From: Deltaproteobacteria bacterium
GTDB taxonomy: Bacteria > SAR324 > NAC60-12
DNA length: 39,680 bases
Reading direction: 5' to 3'
NCBI GenBank assembly: GCA_002685535.1
Contig: NYXK01000221.1
Span: 1-39,680, forward strand
Shown: in pieces, positions 21,737 through 33,900 of the stretch
How positions within the stretch are numbered: the stretch's first letter is position 1
How the letters are laid out: every line of letters begins with the position of its first letter
Position numbers and translations under genes: made by a program
The notes under the pieces: model-generated
What the model was told of the DNA's origin: nothing
What the model saw: only the letters and a program-made list of their open reading frames with translations
The model's database searches: none

Positions 21737-23794
21737 ATGTCTTCGAAATCAAGAGTCGAGACCTCCATGGACTATGAGCAAGATGACTTCGAACATGAGC
21801 AGCGAAGACAACGACTTCTGGCCAAACGGGCCGAGATGGACGCGCAAAGAGCACAGCTCGATGCTGAGCTTGCTTTACTCCAACCATCTTCCTCGCAATC
21901 CTCCTTCCAACACCACCGGTCTCCCATATTCAAGCAAAGCCAACAGCGACGAAGCAGCAATGTACCCCGAAGCATGTCCAGCAATGGAGTCCCTGCCATG
22001 TCCAGACACCTCTCCTCTGTAGGACATTCCAGCCAGCTATATCTACCTAGCTCTAATATCAAATAGGACCGGAACGACATGTCGCAGCGACCTAGAGCCC
22101 TCTCCCAACGGTCGGCAACATCGATGGGACGTTCGAATTCGAGAGGCAACCCACCGCCACGAGCCAACGTACCGTTCACCCAGAATGGAGCTATCCCACC
22201 TCCCCTCAGCTCTGAGCCGCATCCCCAGAACCACGCCATCATAGAATGGGCTTCCCATGAAGAGCCATTGACAGCCTACACGTTCTCTCACCAGACCCCT
22301 CAATTTCAGCAGACGATGTCCCAACGCAGCGGTCTCGAACAAGTTCCAGAACTCCAATCCGTTGGCGAAAACCCAGGCGACTTCATCCTGAGAACAATGG
22401 GCAACGGCCTCTCACCCACGATATCGATACCATCCTCAGCAACTATCAACAATCATCGACTGTCGACCAGCTCCTACAACCTACCTTCGACGCCAACATC
22501 CGACTCACTCACGACTGCGACGACACTTACAAGCGACATGAGTCGGCAAAATAGTCTTTGCAATGGTCTCGAAAGTATGATGTTCAATTCGAACAACTCC
22601 TTCTCTGCTGATTCAAACAACGATCAAATTATGCATGATCATGTTGCTCCATTTCCTTTTTCTCGTCATAGTCGTCGTTCCTCAGATGAGGAGCAGTCTC
22701 TACTCCTCACTGGTGCTGGTGCAAGTCACGAGTCTCAGTTTTCATATTCTCCTCCATTTCCATCTTCAAACTCATTTGGTGAGAAGATGGAAAAGTCTCA
22801 ATCAGTTGAAAGTACTTCATCTACCTCTTCAGCATCGTCTCGAAACGTCAAGCGTTTGCAAGATCAGATTGCTGCGGGTCAAGCTCGAACGCTCATGCCT
22901 AAAGGCGGAAGCAAAGGCATTTTGATGTCTCGAGATAATTCATCTCAAGCGATGACCCGAATCGAGTCGAAAGACGGTTCACAAGATAAAGTTGCTATCT
23001 CGAAACCAAGTTACCAACGACCGAAACATGATCGGGTATGGTGCAAAAAATGCGATAATCACGCCGAGGGCTTTCGCGGCGAGCACGAGCTTCGTCGACA
23101 TGACGATCGAGAGCATAAAGAGATGGTTAAGAAGTGGGTCTGCGTTGAGCCAACTGATGGTGGTAATCACCCGAAGCCTATCGTGCCACTCTCGAGATGC
23201 AAGGCATGCTGTCAACAGAAGAAAAAGTATGGAGCATATTACAATGCGGCTGCACATCTTCGACGAGCACACTTCAACCCCAAGACAAAGGGGCGAAGCA
23301 AGAGTCAACAAAAGGTCGACGACGCTGATAAGCGTGGTGGCAAGGGAGGTGGTGATGAGCCACCTATGACCGAGTTGAAGAAGTATTGGATGAAGGAAGT
23401 GGAGGTACGAGCTGACTTCACCACCGATGCCCAGCAAGAAGCAGCCGACGAGTCTGAAGAAGAAGGGCTCGACAACTCCTTCGACGATCCACTCTACCCT
23501 CAGCATGACATGTCAAACATGGCGACTTTCAACACTCCTTACATTGCCGACGACAGCTCAGCCCTCGTCGACTACTCACCTAACATCCTCATCAACAACA
23601 ATGAGCTCTACGACATGCCAAGCATGTCAATCGATTACTCTGATTCAAAGCAGTACATGTCTCAACCCATGTACAATCAGAATATTTCCTATCTCTCTAC
23701 AGACCTGTACCCGAATGACCCTATGGCATTTGCGAATGCAGTTCCATCCCAAGGCTTTGAGGACTTGGATTGGAGCATGCAATCGCATTGCTGA
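21737..23794 (+). CDS. C2H2-type zinc-finger putative transcription factor
   Basis: Two exons, 21737-22018 and 22067-23794, 669 residues. The 48-bp intron (GTAGGA to AAATAG) is a multiple of three and carries an in-frame TAG. If it is retained, translation could only begin again at ATG 22079, giving a 571-residue protein. The N-terminus has a short charged coiled coil (roughly residues 10-50, rich in Glu, Gln and Arg). A long Ser/Pro/Gln-rich disordered region follows. At about residue 418 there is a finger-like VWCKKCDNHAEGF block followed by HELRRHDDREHK. A second Cys/His block begins near CKACCQQKKKYG and ends with AAAHLRRAHF. This paired arrangement is seen in a family of fungal C2H2 regulators. 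An acidic region and a Tyr/Asp/Met-rich tail could activate transcription. It probably acts in the nucleus; targets are unknown. Confidence 0.82.
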
Positions 23795-24993
23795 TCATTC
23801 ACTCATATCTTCATGTACCAATCTCCTTTCTCCCCTTCTCTTTTGTACTCTTTGCATATGGTAGAGTAGTAAGGTGTCTGATCTCTTCATTTCTTCTCTT
23901 GTCCATACTTTATTGACCTGTTTTAAGTACATACCTGGGCTTGCATTCACAATTCATCGAGGAAGGTCGATGAATTGAGGCGTTTTGGGTTTTGTGACCA
24001 AGTCTTGTATTTCTATTATATTTTCTCTTCTTCTCGGGGTACCGATTTTGGGGTTTTGAGCAGTCAGACATGTGCACATGATGTTACGAGAATACGATGT
24101 ATGGTTATGGGTTATGACTTGGCTCTTTTGGGATAGCGACTCAGGCGTGTCGCGGCATAGGATGCGGAAGACTTCGGTCGTGATTGATTGATTGAATGAG
24201 CGATTTTCGCTTTATGGTACTATAGTAATGATATATGCATCAGAACCGTCTATCAACGCTCTTTATCTTTGACGACTATCGTCGTGGTAAACTCGTAGCA
24301 GTTGCAGCTTATGTTGGAGGGTCTTGCTGCGCTGCTTAGTTGCTGCCAGGCGAGCTGGGTGGGGGCTGCACACCCTCATTTTGGCTTTGACTGCAAGTCT
24401 AGCTTACCCCATACCCTAAATCCCTAAATCACACTGTACACTAACAATAGGTTTCTTACGAGTATAGGTATATAATTCGCCGATACGGCTCCACGTACCC
24501 AGAGATGCACAGGGGTGGGCTGCTGAGGAAAGGTGGCTTAGTCAGCTTTCAATCTCACCTTATCAATGTCGAGCCTCCAGAAGTCCCTTTCAAATCCCAT
24601 CACTAGATGCAAACAGGGGATTAGCTTGAATCTCAGTCTTGTCTCAATGAGCTGCTTGGAAATCGAAATCCGCAACGATTGACATTTGATTGTAAGTTCT
24701 TCGAGATAATTTTTCGTGTCCTTGATGTTGACATGTTCAGGGGCGGGGAACGGCTCTCAAATCTGAGGCAATCCAACAACGGTGACACGGAATGATGAGC
24801 AGTATATGATAATGATGGACCCAGAGCTTGATTCCACTGGATACTAGTAGTCTGTGAACGGCTTTCCAAAGGCAAATTTTGTGACGGTTCTTTCCCTTCA
24901 CTGTTCCCGAGGAGCTGATCTCGGTGCTGAGAGGCCTTTTGAGGGTACACCATTTGACCCGTTTTCGACCAGTACACCTGTGCTGTCAACAGA
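23795..24993. other. Intergenic region between C2H2 regulator and HET gene
   Basis: About 1.2 kb. The first part holds the 3' UTR of the C2H2 gene (T-rich runs near 23820-23900 and 24000-24060). A CCCTAAAT dinucleotide-like repeat of two copies lies at about 24413-24428. It resembles a fungal telomere word but is too short to mean anything. No gene supported. Confidence 0.4.
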
Positions 24994-27192
24994 ATGCAGA
25001 GGCGAAACTCAGCTTCAGCTCAAATTGCTGTGAACCATGACACGAATGACGGGGAAGGACTCAGAACAGAGAGTAATGGGCATGCTGCCCTTCTGTTGTC
25101 TGCAGGAGACCAACGACCCCTCGTTATTCTTCCTGCAGATGACCTACAAGAGGCCAGTGTTGACGGCTCTACTGACCCTATGGCCCAACAAGAGACTGCT
25201 ATTCTACGAGAGCCATACCAATATCAGCCTTTGAACTCCGAGGCCAGAGAAATTCGACTTCTGACGCTCCTTCCCGGGTCATTGGACTCCGAAATCCGCA
25301 TAACGCTGAAGCCAGCGACGTTCACCAACGATACCGATATCTCCTTCGAAGCACTCTCATACACCTGGGGCTCACCAGAGGATCCCGCCGACATCTTCGT
25401 CGGCGAGAACGGCTACGCCACGATACAGGTAACTAGGAATCTGGCAGAAGCATTGCCTTATCTGAGATATCCAGATAAGCCACGAGTGCTTTGGATCGAT
25501 GCCATCTGCGTGAACCAACAAGATATGGATGAACGCAGTAGCCAAGTGAAAAGAATGGCAAATATCTACTCGCATGCTACTAGGGTGCTTATCTGGTTGG
25601 GTCCAGAATCAGACGACAGCAGCATGGCGATCAATAGCTTGGATCGGATTGCTTCAAAGTACCATGTCAACTGGATAACTTGGGAGATTGAGCCGGTCAC
25701 GAAAGATGGGAGCTGGTGGGCCACTCCAGGAGAGATGCTGCCGCTGTCAGATGAGCAGTTCTGGTCGATTCTCAATCTCATCAGTCGTGACTGGTTCGAA
25801 CGACTTTGGATACTGCAGGAAGCTCACCTGGCGAACAGAGACGCCTTGGTTGTATGCGGTGCGGATACCATTCTCTGGAACAGTGTTCGAAAAGCGATGT
25901 TCTGCATACGGAAGAAACCGTATCCATCATACATCTATGCTGAGTTCTCTGAGCGACTTGGGCATATACTTGGGGTGTTCCTGCAGAAAGATGTATACCG
26001 TTTCTGTGCTCTCATCGACGATACGAGATTTTGCAAGTACACTGATCCAAGGGACAGAGTGTATGGTGTATTAGGGCTACTCGACGAGAAGAATCAGCTT
26101 GGTATCGAGCCTGATTACACGAAGACTGTCAACGAGGTGTACCAAGATGCTGCTTGGAAGCATATAGAATCAACAGACACTCTCGAAATATTATGCAAGG
26201 TGGAATATCACGGCACCGAGGGGTTACCGTCATGGGCGCCGGATCTGAGGAGAACGCGAAAGGCGAATCCATTTTCGCTTTGTAATGCCTCTGGCCACTC
26301 GTTGGCCGACTACTGCGACGGGCCAGGAGGTATATTGCAGGTAGCAGGCATACCAGTCTCCAAGATCTCCCGAGTAGAGCCATTCGACTTCGCCGAATTC
26401 GAGACGGATAAATTGTCCGTCATTCCCAAATTGCGGCTCGTTGCCGGCAAACTAGGACTCCTCGACAGCTTGCTTACATGTCTGAAAAGTATCCCAGCAC
26501 TATGCGAGGTCCTCTGTGCAAACGACTTCACCTGTCGAAGGATACCAAGACGAGATGGTAGTCTAGATCTCCTCAGCACAGAACAATTACTGCGCCGGAT
26601 CCTCGGCTCGAAACAAGACATGAGAGAGGGATACAGGAACGAGAGATTTTTTGCCAAGGTGCAAACTCACTGCTACGGCCGATCTCTTTTCATCACGGAA
26701 GATGGGCACATAGGACTTGCTCCCGAAGCCACTCAACACGGAGATCTCGTCACTGTCCTCCTAGGCTGCGACAGCGCCATGATCCTCCGACCCGTCCCTA
26801 CCACGACCGTAGCCGAACCTCCCCCTCCCCCTTCAAAGCAACGATACAACGTCGTCGGCGAATCCTACTGCCACGGAATCATGAACAACGAGGCCATCCT
26901 CGGCCCACTCCCCGGTCTCTTCGACGTTATCAAACAATACACACCCAAAAAGGGCTTCGGCACGAAATATCTCGATCGTGAAACAGGAGAGATCATCCCT
27001 GAGGATCCGAGGTTGGGAGCGTTGCCTGTGCCGTGGAAGAGGCTGCCGTTTGAGGATGACGATGGTGCTGAGAGGGAGTTCCCGATGTATGTTAATGAGG
27101 AGACGGGGAGGAGGACGGGCAATGATCCGAGGTTGAAGGCGGGGAATCTGTTGGGTGTCGGTGTCAGGTTGGAGATTTTTGATTTCGTTTGA
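24994..27192 (+). CDS. HET-domain (heterokaryon incompatibility) protein
   Basis: Single exon of 732 residues. The HET domain starts near residue 118: FEALSYTWGSPED (SYTWG at 122-126), then LWIDAICVNQQDMDER (about 166-181) and RVLIWLGPESDD, the three conserved blocks of the family. Downstream are WFERLWILQEAHLA, the DPRDRVYGVLGL block and LPSWAPDLR, as in most long HET proteins. HET proteins trigger growth arrest or cell death after fusion of genetically unlike hyphae, and the fold is related to TIR domains. The last 90 residues contain two similar pieces, YLDRETGEIIPEDPRL and MYVNEETGRRTGNDPRL. These resemble the second half of WW domains but lack the second Trp; I recall similar tails on other fungal HET proteins. 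No NACHT or repeat domain is present, so this is a stand-alone HET protein. It is convergent with the laccase gene. Confidence 0.93.
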   Translation: MQRRNSASAQIAVNHDTNDGEGLRTESNGHAALLLSAGDQRPLVILPADDLQEASVDGSTDPMAQQETAILREPYQYQPLNSEAREIRLLTLLPGSLDSEIRITLKPATFTNDTDISFEALSYTWGSPEDPADIFVGENGYATIQVTRNLAEALPYLRYPDKPRVLWIDAICVNQQDMDERSSQVKRMANIYSHATRVLIWLGPESDDSSMAINSLDRIASKYHVNWITWEIEPVTKDGSWWATPGEMLPLSDEQFWSILNLISRDWFERLWILQEAHLANRDALVVCGADTILWNSVRKAMFCIRKKPYPSYIYAEFSERLGHILGVFLQKDVYRFCALIDDTRFCKYTDPRDRVYGVLGLLDEKNQLGIEPDYTKTVNEVYQDAAWKHIESTDTLEILCKVEYHGTEGLPSWAPDLRRTRKANPFSLCNASGHSLADYCDGPGGILQVAGIPVSKISRVEPFDFAEFETDKLSVIPKLRLVAGKLGLLDSLLTCLKSIPALCEVLCANDFTCRRIPRRDGSLDLLSTEQLLRRILGSKQDMREGYRNERFFAKVQTHCYGRSLFITEDGHIGLAPEATQHGDLVTVLLGCDSAMILRPVPTTTVAEPPPPPSKQRYNVVGESYCHGIMNNEAILGPLPGLFDVIKQYTPKKGFGTKYLDRETGEIIPEDPRLGALPVPWKRLPFEDDDGAEREFPMYVNEETGRRTGNDPRLKAGNLLGVGVRLEIFDFV

Positions 27193-27813
27193 GGGGACAG
27201 CTTATCGTTGAATAAGATTGCTCGGATGTGTTACCCTCTAAGTATTCATATGAGCGCACGGAGTAAGGCACTGATAGATGTTGGCGTTGTCGACTTCGCC
27301 TTCCTTCGTCGTGTAGTTTCTCCTGTCGACAAAGGTTGACGAAGCATTTGAGGTTTTCGGGAGTCGTTCAGGATGATATTTCAATGCTGTCTGATTGTCC
27401 TTTCAATAAGTTGAAGGCGTAGAAGCGGCATAGTGGCTTGTCTCCAGTGTGAGGCTGTGCTATCTTTTCCTAGGTAAGGTTGAGTTTGCTATTGATGTAT
27501 GACGTTGAGCTGTGGAATGTTTCCGATCTCTTACTTTGTACCGGATCTTCATCTTGCAAAAGGTTCTGTGGTGGCCCGTAATCCGTGAAACCACCCTCTT
27601 CCATGAAGTACCAGACGCAGTCCCAATTGATGACAACCCATTACCAGTACTATTCATTGGTCCATGCAAGTGTGGTCAGGTAGTCAACATTGGATTCACC
27701 ACCAAGAGCCTAACACATTTCGTGACGAACAAATAATATCAATATTTGCTAAGATACTTAATCTCATCTTGTTACGAAATATCTAACTTGCTACTCTAAG
27801 CGGGGTATTCATT
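27193..27813. other. Convergent intergenic region, HET gene / laccase
   Basis: 621 bp between two convergent 3' ends. A 74-codon frame at 27512-27736 has no recognised motif and I do not call it. The stretch next to 27813 is AT-rich and likely contains the laccase 3' UTR. Confidence 0.4.
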
Positions 27814-29998
27814 TTATATTCCCGACTCATCGCCCTGAACTGCTTGGGCGGGAATATTGACTGTGTTATATTTGTGTGTCCAAGTATCGCACTGATTGTT
27901 CATTTCTGGTACAATGCCAGAAGCTTCCACCATGTTATGGAGCACACGAGGCGACTCAATGAACTGCACTGCCATGCCAGAACTAGCATGCCAAGCAATA
28001 TGACAATGCATAAGCCAGGTCCCGGGATTATTCATTTGAAACCCGATCACTAAATAGCCTCCCTTTGGTAGCATTGCTGTGTCTCTTCGCGGAGGGTTGT
28101 TGAGATTTGGATTAAAGGTGGCTGCGTCGAAGGGAATGCTGGATTGGTCCAAAATCACGAAGTCGTGGCCATGGAGGTGGATCGGATGTGCCACTGGCTC
28201 TGGAAAGATATTACTCGCAGTTGGTGTGAAATTGCCCTCAATCAGAAAATAGACCCAGGACATTTCCGGATAGTCGAGAAAAATTGGTACCAAGTCTTGT
28301 GGAAAACTCGCTTCTGTTGCGTCATAATCCGTCAAGAGCTTGAGACTCGGTTCACTCCAATTGACATACATACTTGAACCCTTGATAACCCATCTCTTTA
28401 ATGGAGATTCTTGTGTGATGTTCGGGTAGTACCGCATGGAAACATTCAGGTATTCTGCAGGACTGAGGTCGTTCACGGCAACGCCGACTTGCATCGGGAC
28501 AACAGGGACCAAGTCACCAACAGCCGGATCCAAGCAGCCATAGCCAACCCTGTTTCCAGGAGGAGTATACGGATCAGCCGTTGAAGCTGGATCGTACCGA
28601 ATTATTCCTAGAGTGGAAGCTATCGTTTCGTTGCTACAGCTGCGAGCATGCATCCAGAAGTTGGTTCCGTGTTCGAATGTTGCATTGGCAGTAACAATGA
28701 TGTCATATCGCTGGCCTATACATAACTTTAGGAACGACAAGCAATGAGCGCTATATCACGTACCAATGGCAATGTTTAGAGTATCCGTAACGTAGGGGTT
28801 GATTGGGACAAAGTCTGTACCAACCACCTGAAAGGTATGACCATCAATCCAGAAGGTATATTGTGAGCTCGTTCCGGAGTTAACAATGCTGAGCTTGTAT
28901 GTCTTTCCGTACTGAAACTCGACCACGTGCCGACTACCCGTGCAGACGTTTGATGGGGAGCAGTAGATACCCTTTCCTTGCATGAGATACGAGTCCGGGA
29001 CTGGTGGGTTTCCCTCCAGCTCAAGATAGAAGAGCGAAAATGCATTCTTGTGTGACCAGTCTGTTATGAGCAACGGCCCAATGTCCACGTCGTAATTTGC
29101 ACTTGTAGGCCCATTTATCTTTAGTGGTCCTATGATTTCGTCACATCAGTACAGGTAGCCTCTTTAAGCTTCATTCCAGATATGTACCAATAAGCCCATC
29201 GGGATCTTGGCAAGGCGGTTAGCATACAATGATAAAACCTAATAAGTAATTCGGATACATACACTGAAGAGCGAAATGACTATGGTACCATGATGTGCCG
29301 TATTGAGTAGCCCTGAACTCATACACATAAGAGTCTCCGATCTATCATTTATCAGGCTTTGGTTGTCGAGTTTAGAGCCTGCTAACTTACGCTGATAGGA
29401 CATTGAGTGACACCAGCAACGCCATCTTGCCAGTTTGTGTTGAGTTGCCGGATCCCATGCCAATGAATTGAAGTTCCGTTGTAATTAGTGAGGTTATTAT
29501 AAACGTGAATTCCTGTCGCGAGGTTGTCAATATAATCCGTGGCTAATTAGTAGTCACTTACTCAATGTGTCGCCCCAGTTTGCCTATACGTTCAATAGAC
29601 TTAATACTAGCATCATCTCTTGACTGGAAGTACCCATACCTCAATTAATGGCCCCGGAAACTGATTGTTTATGACCATTCCTAGAACCGGAACTCCATCG
29701 GGTGCAATGACCATATTGCTTATAACAAGTGTGTACTATCAGATGAACAGAAGTCAGCAGAGCTACGACCAAATGAGTAGACATAAGGCTTAAGGGGTCT
29801 TACCTCTCTAACGATGTTAGTTTGAGGGGTCACGACTGAATAGTCTGTATGAATCGAATAATCTCCCCAGCATTGTCGTTCACGTGGGGTATTGCAAGCC
29901 GGGGTAGCTGATTGTGCTGATGGGCCTGCTACGCAGAAGTTGGCATTCGCAACTCTACCAAGGAGCCCCGCGACAAGAAGGAGTAAAAGAAGAAGCAT
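27814..29998 (-). CDS. Secreted multicopper oxidase, asco-laccase type
   Basis: Eight exons on the minus strand: 29998-29804, 29735-29640, 29583-29562, 29512-29391, 29341-29263, 29205-29188, 29129-28764, 28715-27814; 599 residues with phase kept at every join. Exons 3 and 6 are only 22 and 18 nt but complete the conserved EANWGDT and YPDGLIG motifs. A Leu-rich signal peptide covers about residues 1-19. The four copper segments are HWHG (121-124), HSH (165-167), HPIHLHGH (476-483) and HCHIAWH (536-542). The C-terminus ends in ESGI, close to the D-S-G-I/L/V plug typical of ascomycete laccases. The family oxidises phenols or related compounds and reduces oxygen to water, outside the cell. The type-1 copper axial position reads Met (about M547, in ASSGMAVQ), where asco-laccases usually have Leu. 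The gene is divergent from the glucan lyase. Confidence 0.93.
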
Positions 29999-30903
29999 GA
30001 TTCCAAGTTGAAAAACCGTACATCAACTCATTAGGAGGAATCCGTGTTTGAAGTACTCTGAAAAATACAAATGAGTGTCATTGAGCTTTTATCTATCCTT
30101 TTCACATGATAGTTTGGGCAGAAAATTGGGAATCTGGAAATTTCAAGCGAGAATGAGGTGTAACCAGTTCTAATGCTTATACATTCCATAGCAAGGAACC
30201 TTTCCAGCTTCTGATAAGAAAATATCAACACATGTTTGTTTCTCAACGTATATGAGATTTGGGCGTAACTAGTACAACCAAAGACGGACGGGATAATATT
30301 TGACCAGCACGTTTCTAGATTAGATCAAACTTGCCAAGGCTGCAGGGCTGACCTGAAATTCCTCTCGTTTTCAGCATCTGATTCCAGATTTCGAATTATG
30401 GATTTAGTCCTTAAGCCAGAAAACGTGGCTTCGGCAGCGGCTCGTACCTGCGGCTTCGGTTTCACTCGCATATTTCAACCAACGCCACGGCATTACAAGT
30501 TAGTCAGAACAGGGAACGTACGATTTCTGGAATGCTTAAAGTTTCAGGCTTGTTTCTGTCATTGCATCCGGTCCTCAGCTGATTCTGAGCGCAGAAAAAT
30601 ATAGGATGAAATTGAAAGCCGGCTATATACCACTTTTCTGATAAAGAACATTACGAGGAAGTAAACTTTTGCAACTTCATTCCGATTGCTAGACGGTGGT
30701 GGCATCAGACGACGAGGAATGGTAGGACTAGAGTGTCTGCCAATGATATAGCGATGTCTGTCTCAAACTTTCTGTCTCTGCAATGTGGTGGCGTGAACCC
30801 AGGCTGGAACTCGCGATACAAATAACAAGGGGTTCGGTACTCATCGCTTCACCATACGCATCTATTCTCGGATCAAAAAATTCACTTCTATTCATCGCAC
30901 GCC
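29999..30903. promoter_or_regulatory. Shared divergent promoter, laccase (-) / alpha-1,4-glucan lyase (+)
   Basis: 905 bp between the two start codons. A CCAAT box lies at 30740-30744, about 160 bp before the glucan lyase ATG, and TATA-like words occur near 30625. I found no supported ORF inside. The geometry permits joint control of both genes but does not prove it. Confidence 0.5.
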
Positions 30904-33900
30904 ATGGGAAGCGTTCAGCAGCCCAACAGCCCCAACCTGGCGGGATCTGAGGACCCTGTAAACTTCATCCCTGCCGAAACCTTTTTTGCGACAGCAAACA
31001 ACTTCTCAGGCCCTCGAGAAGTCATCTCGGCTCGAAGCACCGACTCAAAGGACCCCAAAGATCCTTTGCGATATGCTGTCGAATTGACGTTTGATGATGG
31101 TACAGTTGGCTTGATCCAATACGTCATGACCACTGTCTGGCGCATTCGCTATCACCCAGCCGTGAAGTCTGTCGCTGAATACTCGGATGTCAACACGTAA
31201 ATCACAACCAAGCACTCAAATTTTCTGAGCTAACACTCGATAGGCGAACCATTGTCCAGGACAGTTTTGCAAGCTTGGTGGATGGTCTCCAAGAGTCTCG
31301 TGTCGATGGGACACGTTGGAGCACGAAGCTCGATCTCGCCGCAGATGGCAGCCATTACACCTTCTCGGTATTGTACCATCTTACGGCTATAGAATTATCT
31401 ACCTCTATGTTTTGCTGACACTTTCACAGACTATCAAATATAACAGCCAAGAGAGTGAAGGTCTTGAGAGAAATGGTGTGACCATGACAACTTTGAACAT
31501 TTTCAAGAGTCCATTTTCTTTGCAGGTCTGTTTCTTCGTATTTCCTAACGCATTGCCTCGTTGCTAACCTCTGCAAGGCTGTACGATCGCTCAAGCAAGA
31601 AGTTACTAACCCAGCGGTAATTCGATCGGATTCCCAGCAGATTGTCTGGCAGACCAACGAACAACCTTTCCAGTACGGGCAACCTTACTTGAACTTGAGC
31701 AACATTACCTTGAATGTCATGAAGACGGGATCAAGCCAATACTTAGGGTTTGGAGAACAAGGTGGACAAACTCTACTAAAAAGTCCAAGTTTTATGAACT
31801 ACTACTGTAGGTCGTTGCGTGGCTCCTCCACCTTTCTGTTACTGAATAATAAACAGGTTACGACAACGCCTACGCCAATCAGGTCTATAACCAAGGACCA
31901 ACTGATCAACGGGAACCGCTGTAAGTAGCTGAACCACTTTATCGAATTTAAGCTCACAATATTAGCTATCATTCCGATCCGTACATGATTGAGATGAATG
32001 GAGCACCGGGTTACGCCAACGTTACCGCCACCTTTATTGACAATTACTCTCAAGTATGTATCGATCTTGGTTCCACTAACGCTGGAAATATTGGCATCGG
32101 AGTTCGTTTTGGCGATCTGGACACCTATATTCTGAGTGCCGATCAAGCATCCGAACTTATCTGGTATGCCGCTTAAATCGCTGGGAGTTTCCGATACTGA
32201 TCCAGAACGGCGCAGGATGCAAACCTCATTGATTGGTAGACCTCGCCTGAAGCCACGCTTTATCCTCGGTCATCACCAAGGATGTAGGTTTATAGAGAAG
32301 TACCCAATCAGCAAATGCTAACGCTCCACATCAGGTTATGGATACCGCACTCGACAAGATGTAGAGAACGTGGTCTCTAGCTATCGTGCAGCCCAGATCC
32401 CCTTGGACGGCATGCATATCGATGTCGACTTTCAGGTAAGGCTCGATGCTTACAGATTAGGGTCAGAACCTTACACAATATAGGAGCAGTATCGAACTTT
32501 CACCTGGGATCCCCTTGCATTCCCAAACGTTCAGGAAATGTTTTCGGGTCTTCGCGACAAAGGAATTATGTGCTGTACAAACATCACGCCGATCATTACT
32601 CTCAATGGTGGCGCAAATAACAATGACTATCCAACTCTGAAGGAAGCTCTAGACAAGAAGTAGGAAAGCAGTACTACTTTTAAGCCACGCTAAACATTTC
32701 CAGGTATATGATTCCAGATGAGAGATACTTGGAAGGCACGAATGGTAATCCCTACGACGTTCGATATATCAATTATAGTGGCAATCTCGACAAGAACGGA
32801 ATTCCAGTCGCGAACAATCTCAACCCCAATGACCCGTCTTCGAGGCCTGAATTTGGGGACAACTATAACTTCTCAGAGAATTATGACAGTGGTTATCCAT
32901 ACCATGGTGGTGTCAGTTATGGGGGAAACTTGGGAACTGTATGACTATCATCTCCCACTAACTGCTCAGTATCTGACATTGAGATAGGCAGGATACTACC
33001 TTGATCTCAATCGTGAAGACATACGTGACTTCTGGGGCAAGCAATATAAGCCTTTGTTTGATGTTGGTCTTGAATTCGTTTGGCAAGACATGACAACTCC
33101 AGCTGTTGCCGTAGGCTATGGAGATATGAAAGGGTTTGTGACGAGCTGTATATTCCCAAGTATGCCTACTATCTCTAATACATACCAGGTTTCCATCGCG
33201 ACTGCTCATTTCGACGGATAAGTGTGATCCAGCCGACAAAGACAGAGTTTCCCCTCCTAAGCAGACCGCCATTGAGCTATGGGCGCTATACTCTTACAAT
33301 CTCCACAAGGCCACGTACAATGGGCTTAACAATCTTGCATCTCGAGCCAACAAGCGAAACTTCATTATTGGAAGGGGAAGTTTTGCTGGCATGCACAGAT
33401 ACGCGGGATTATGGACTGGCGACAACGCAAGCACGTGGTCTTTTTGGCAAGTTTGTATTTCTCAGATCATAAACCTTGGCTACAGTGGTATGAGCATCGC
33501 AGGAGTGGATATGGGCGGATTTCTTCAAGATGGATCAAACCAATTCTGCGATCCAGATCTGCTGATCAGATGGTACTCCGGTGCTTTTATGCTTCCATGG
33601 TATAGGTACAAGCTTCGCTCCCTAGATGCCATAAATTCCACTAACAAGTCGATAAAGAAACCACTATATTGCAAGATTGCCTGGTCAGAAGTTGTTCCAA
33701 GTAAGTAAATAGCGGTCTTATCACATAGCGCAGACTAATTCCCAGAAAGGAGCCCTATCAATACACGAATTACTTGAACAGCAATCCGGAAATCCAGTCT
33801 ACTCAAGGATGGCTCTACAGCTCCGTTCAACCAATCTGCCAATACTATGTTCAACTTCGTTACAGTCTTGTTCAAATGCTCTACGATTCTATGTTCGAAA

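Noticed and set aside
24409..24430. Two CCCTAAAT copies resembling telomeric repeats
   Set aside because: Two copies are too few for an interstitial telomere, and the surroundings are an ordinary intergenic region.
27512..27736. 74-codon plus-strand frame between HET and laccase genes
   Set aside because: No motif, and it lies in the likely 3' UTR of two convergent genes.
29543..29561. 19-bp GT...TAG segment as an intron in the laccase gene
   Set aside because: Too short to splice. A 49-bp intron ending at 29513 gives the expected GDTLRIHVYNNL sequence.
31807..31856. Stop codon after FMNYYC in the glucan lyase as evidence of a broken gene
   Set aside because: The stop belongs to a GT-AG intron; joining 31806 to 31857 restores NYYCYDNAY in frame.
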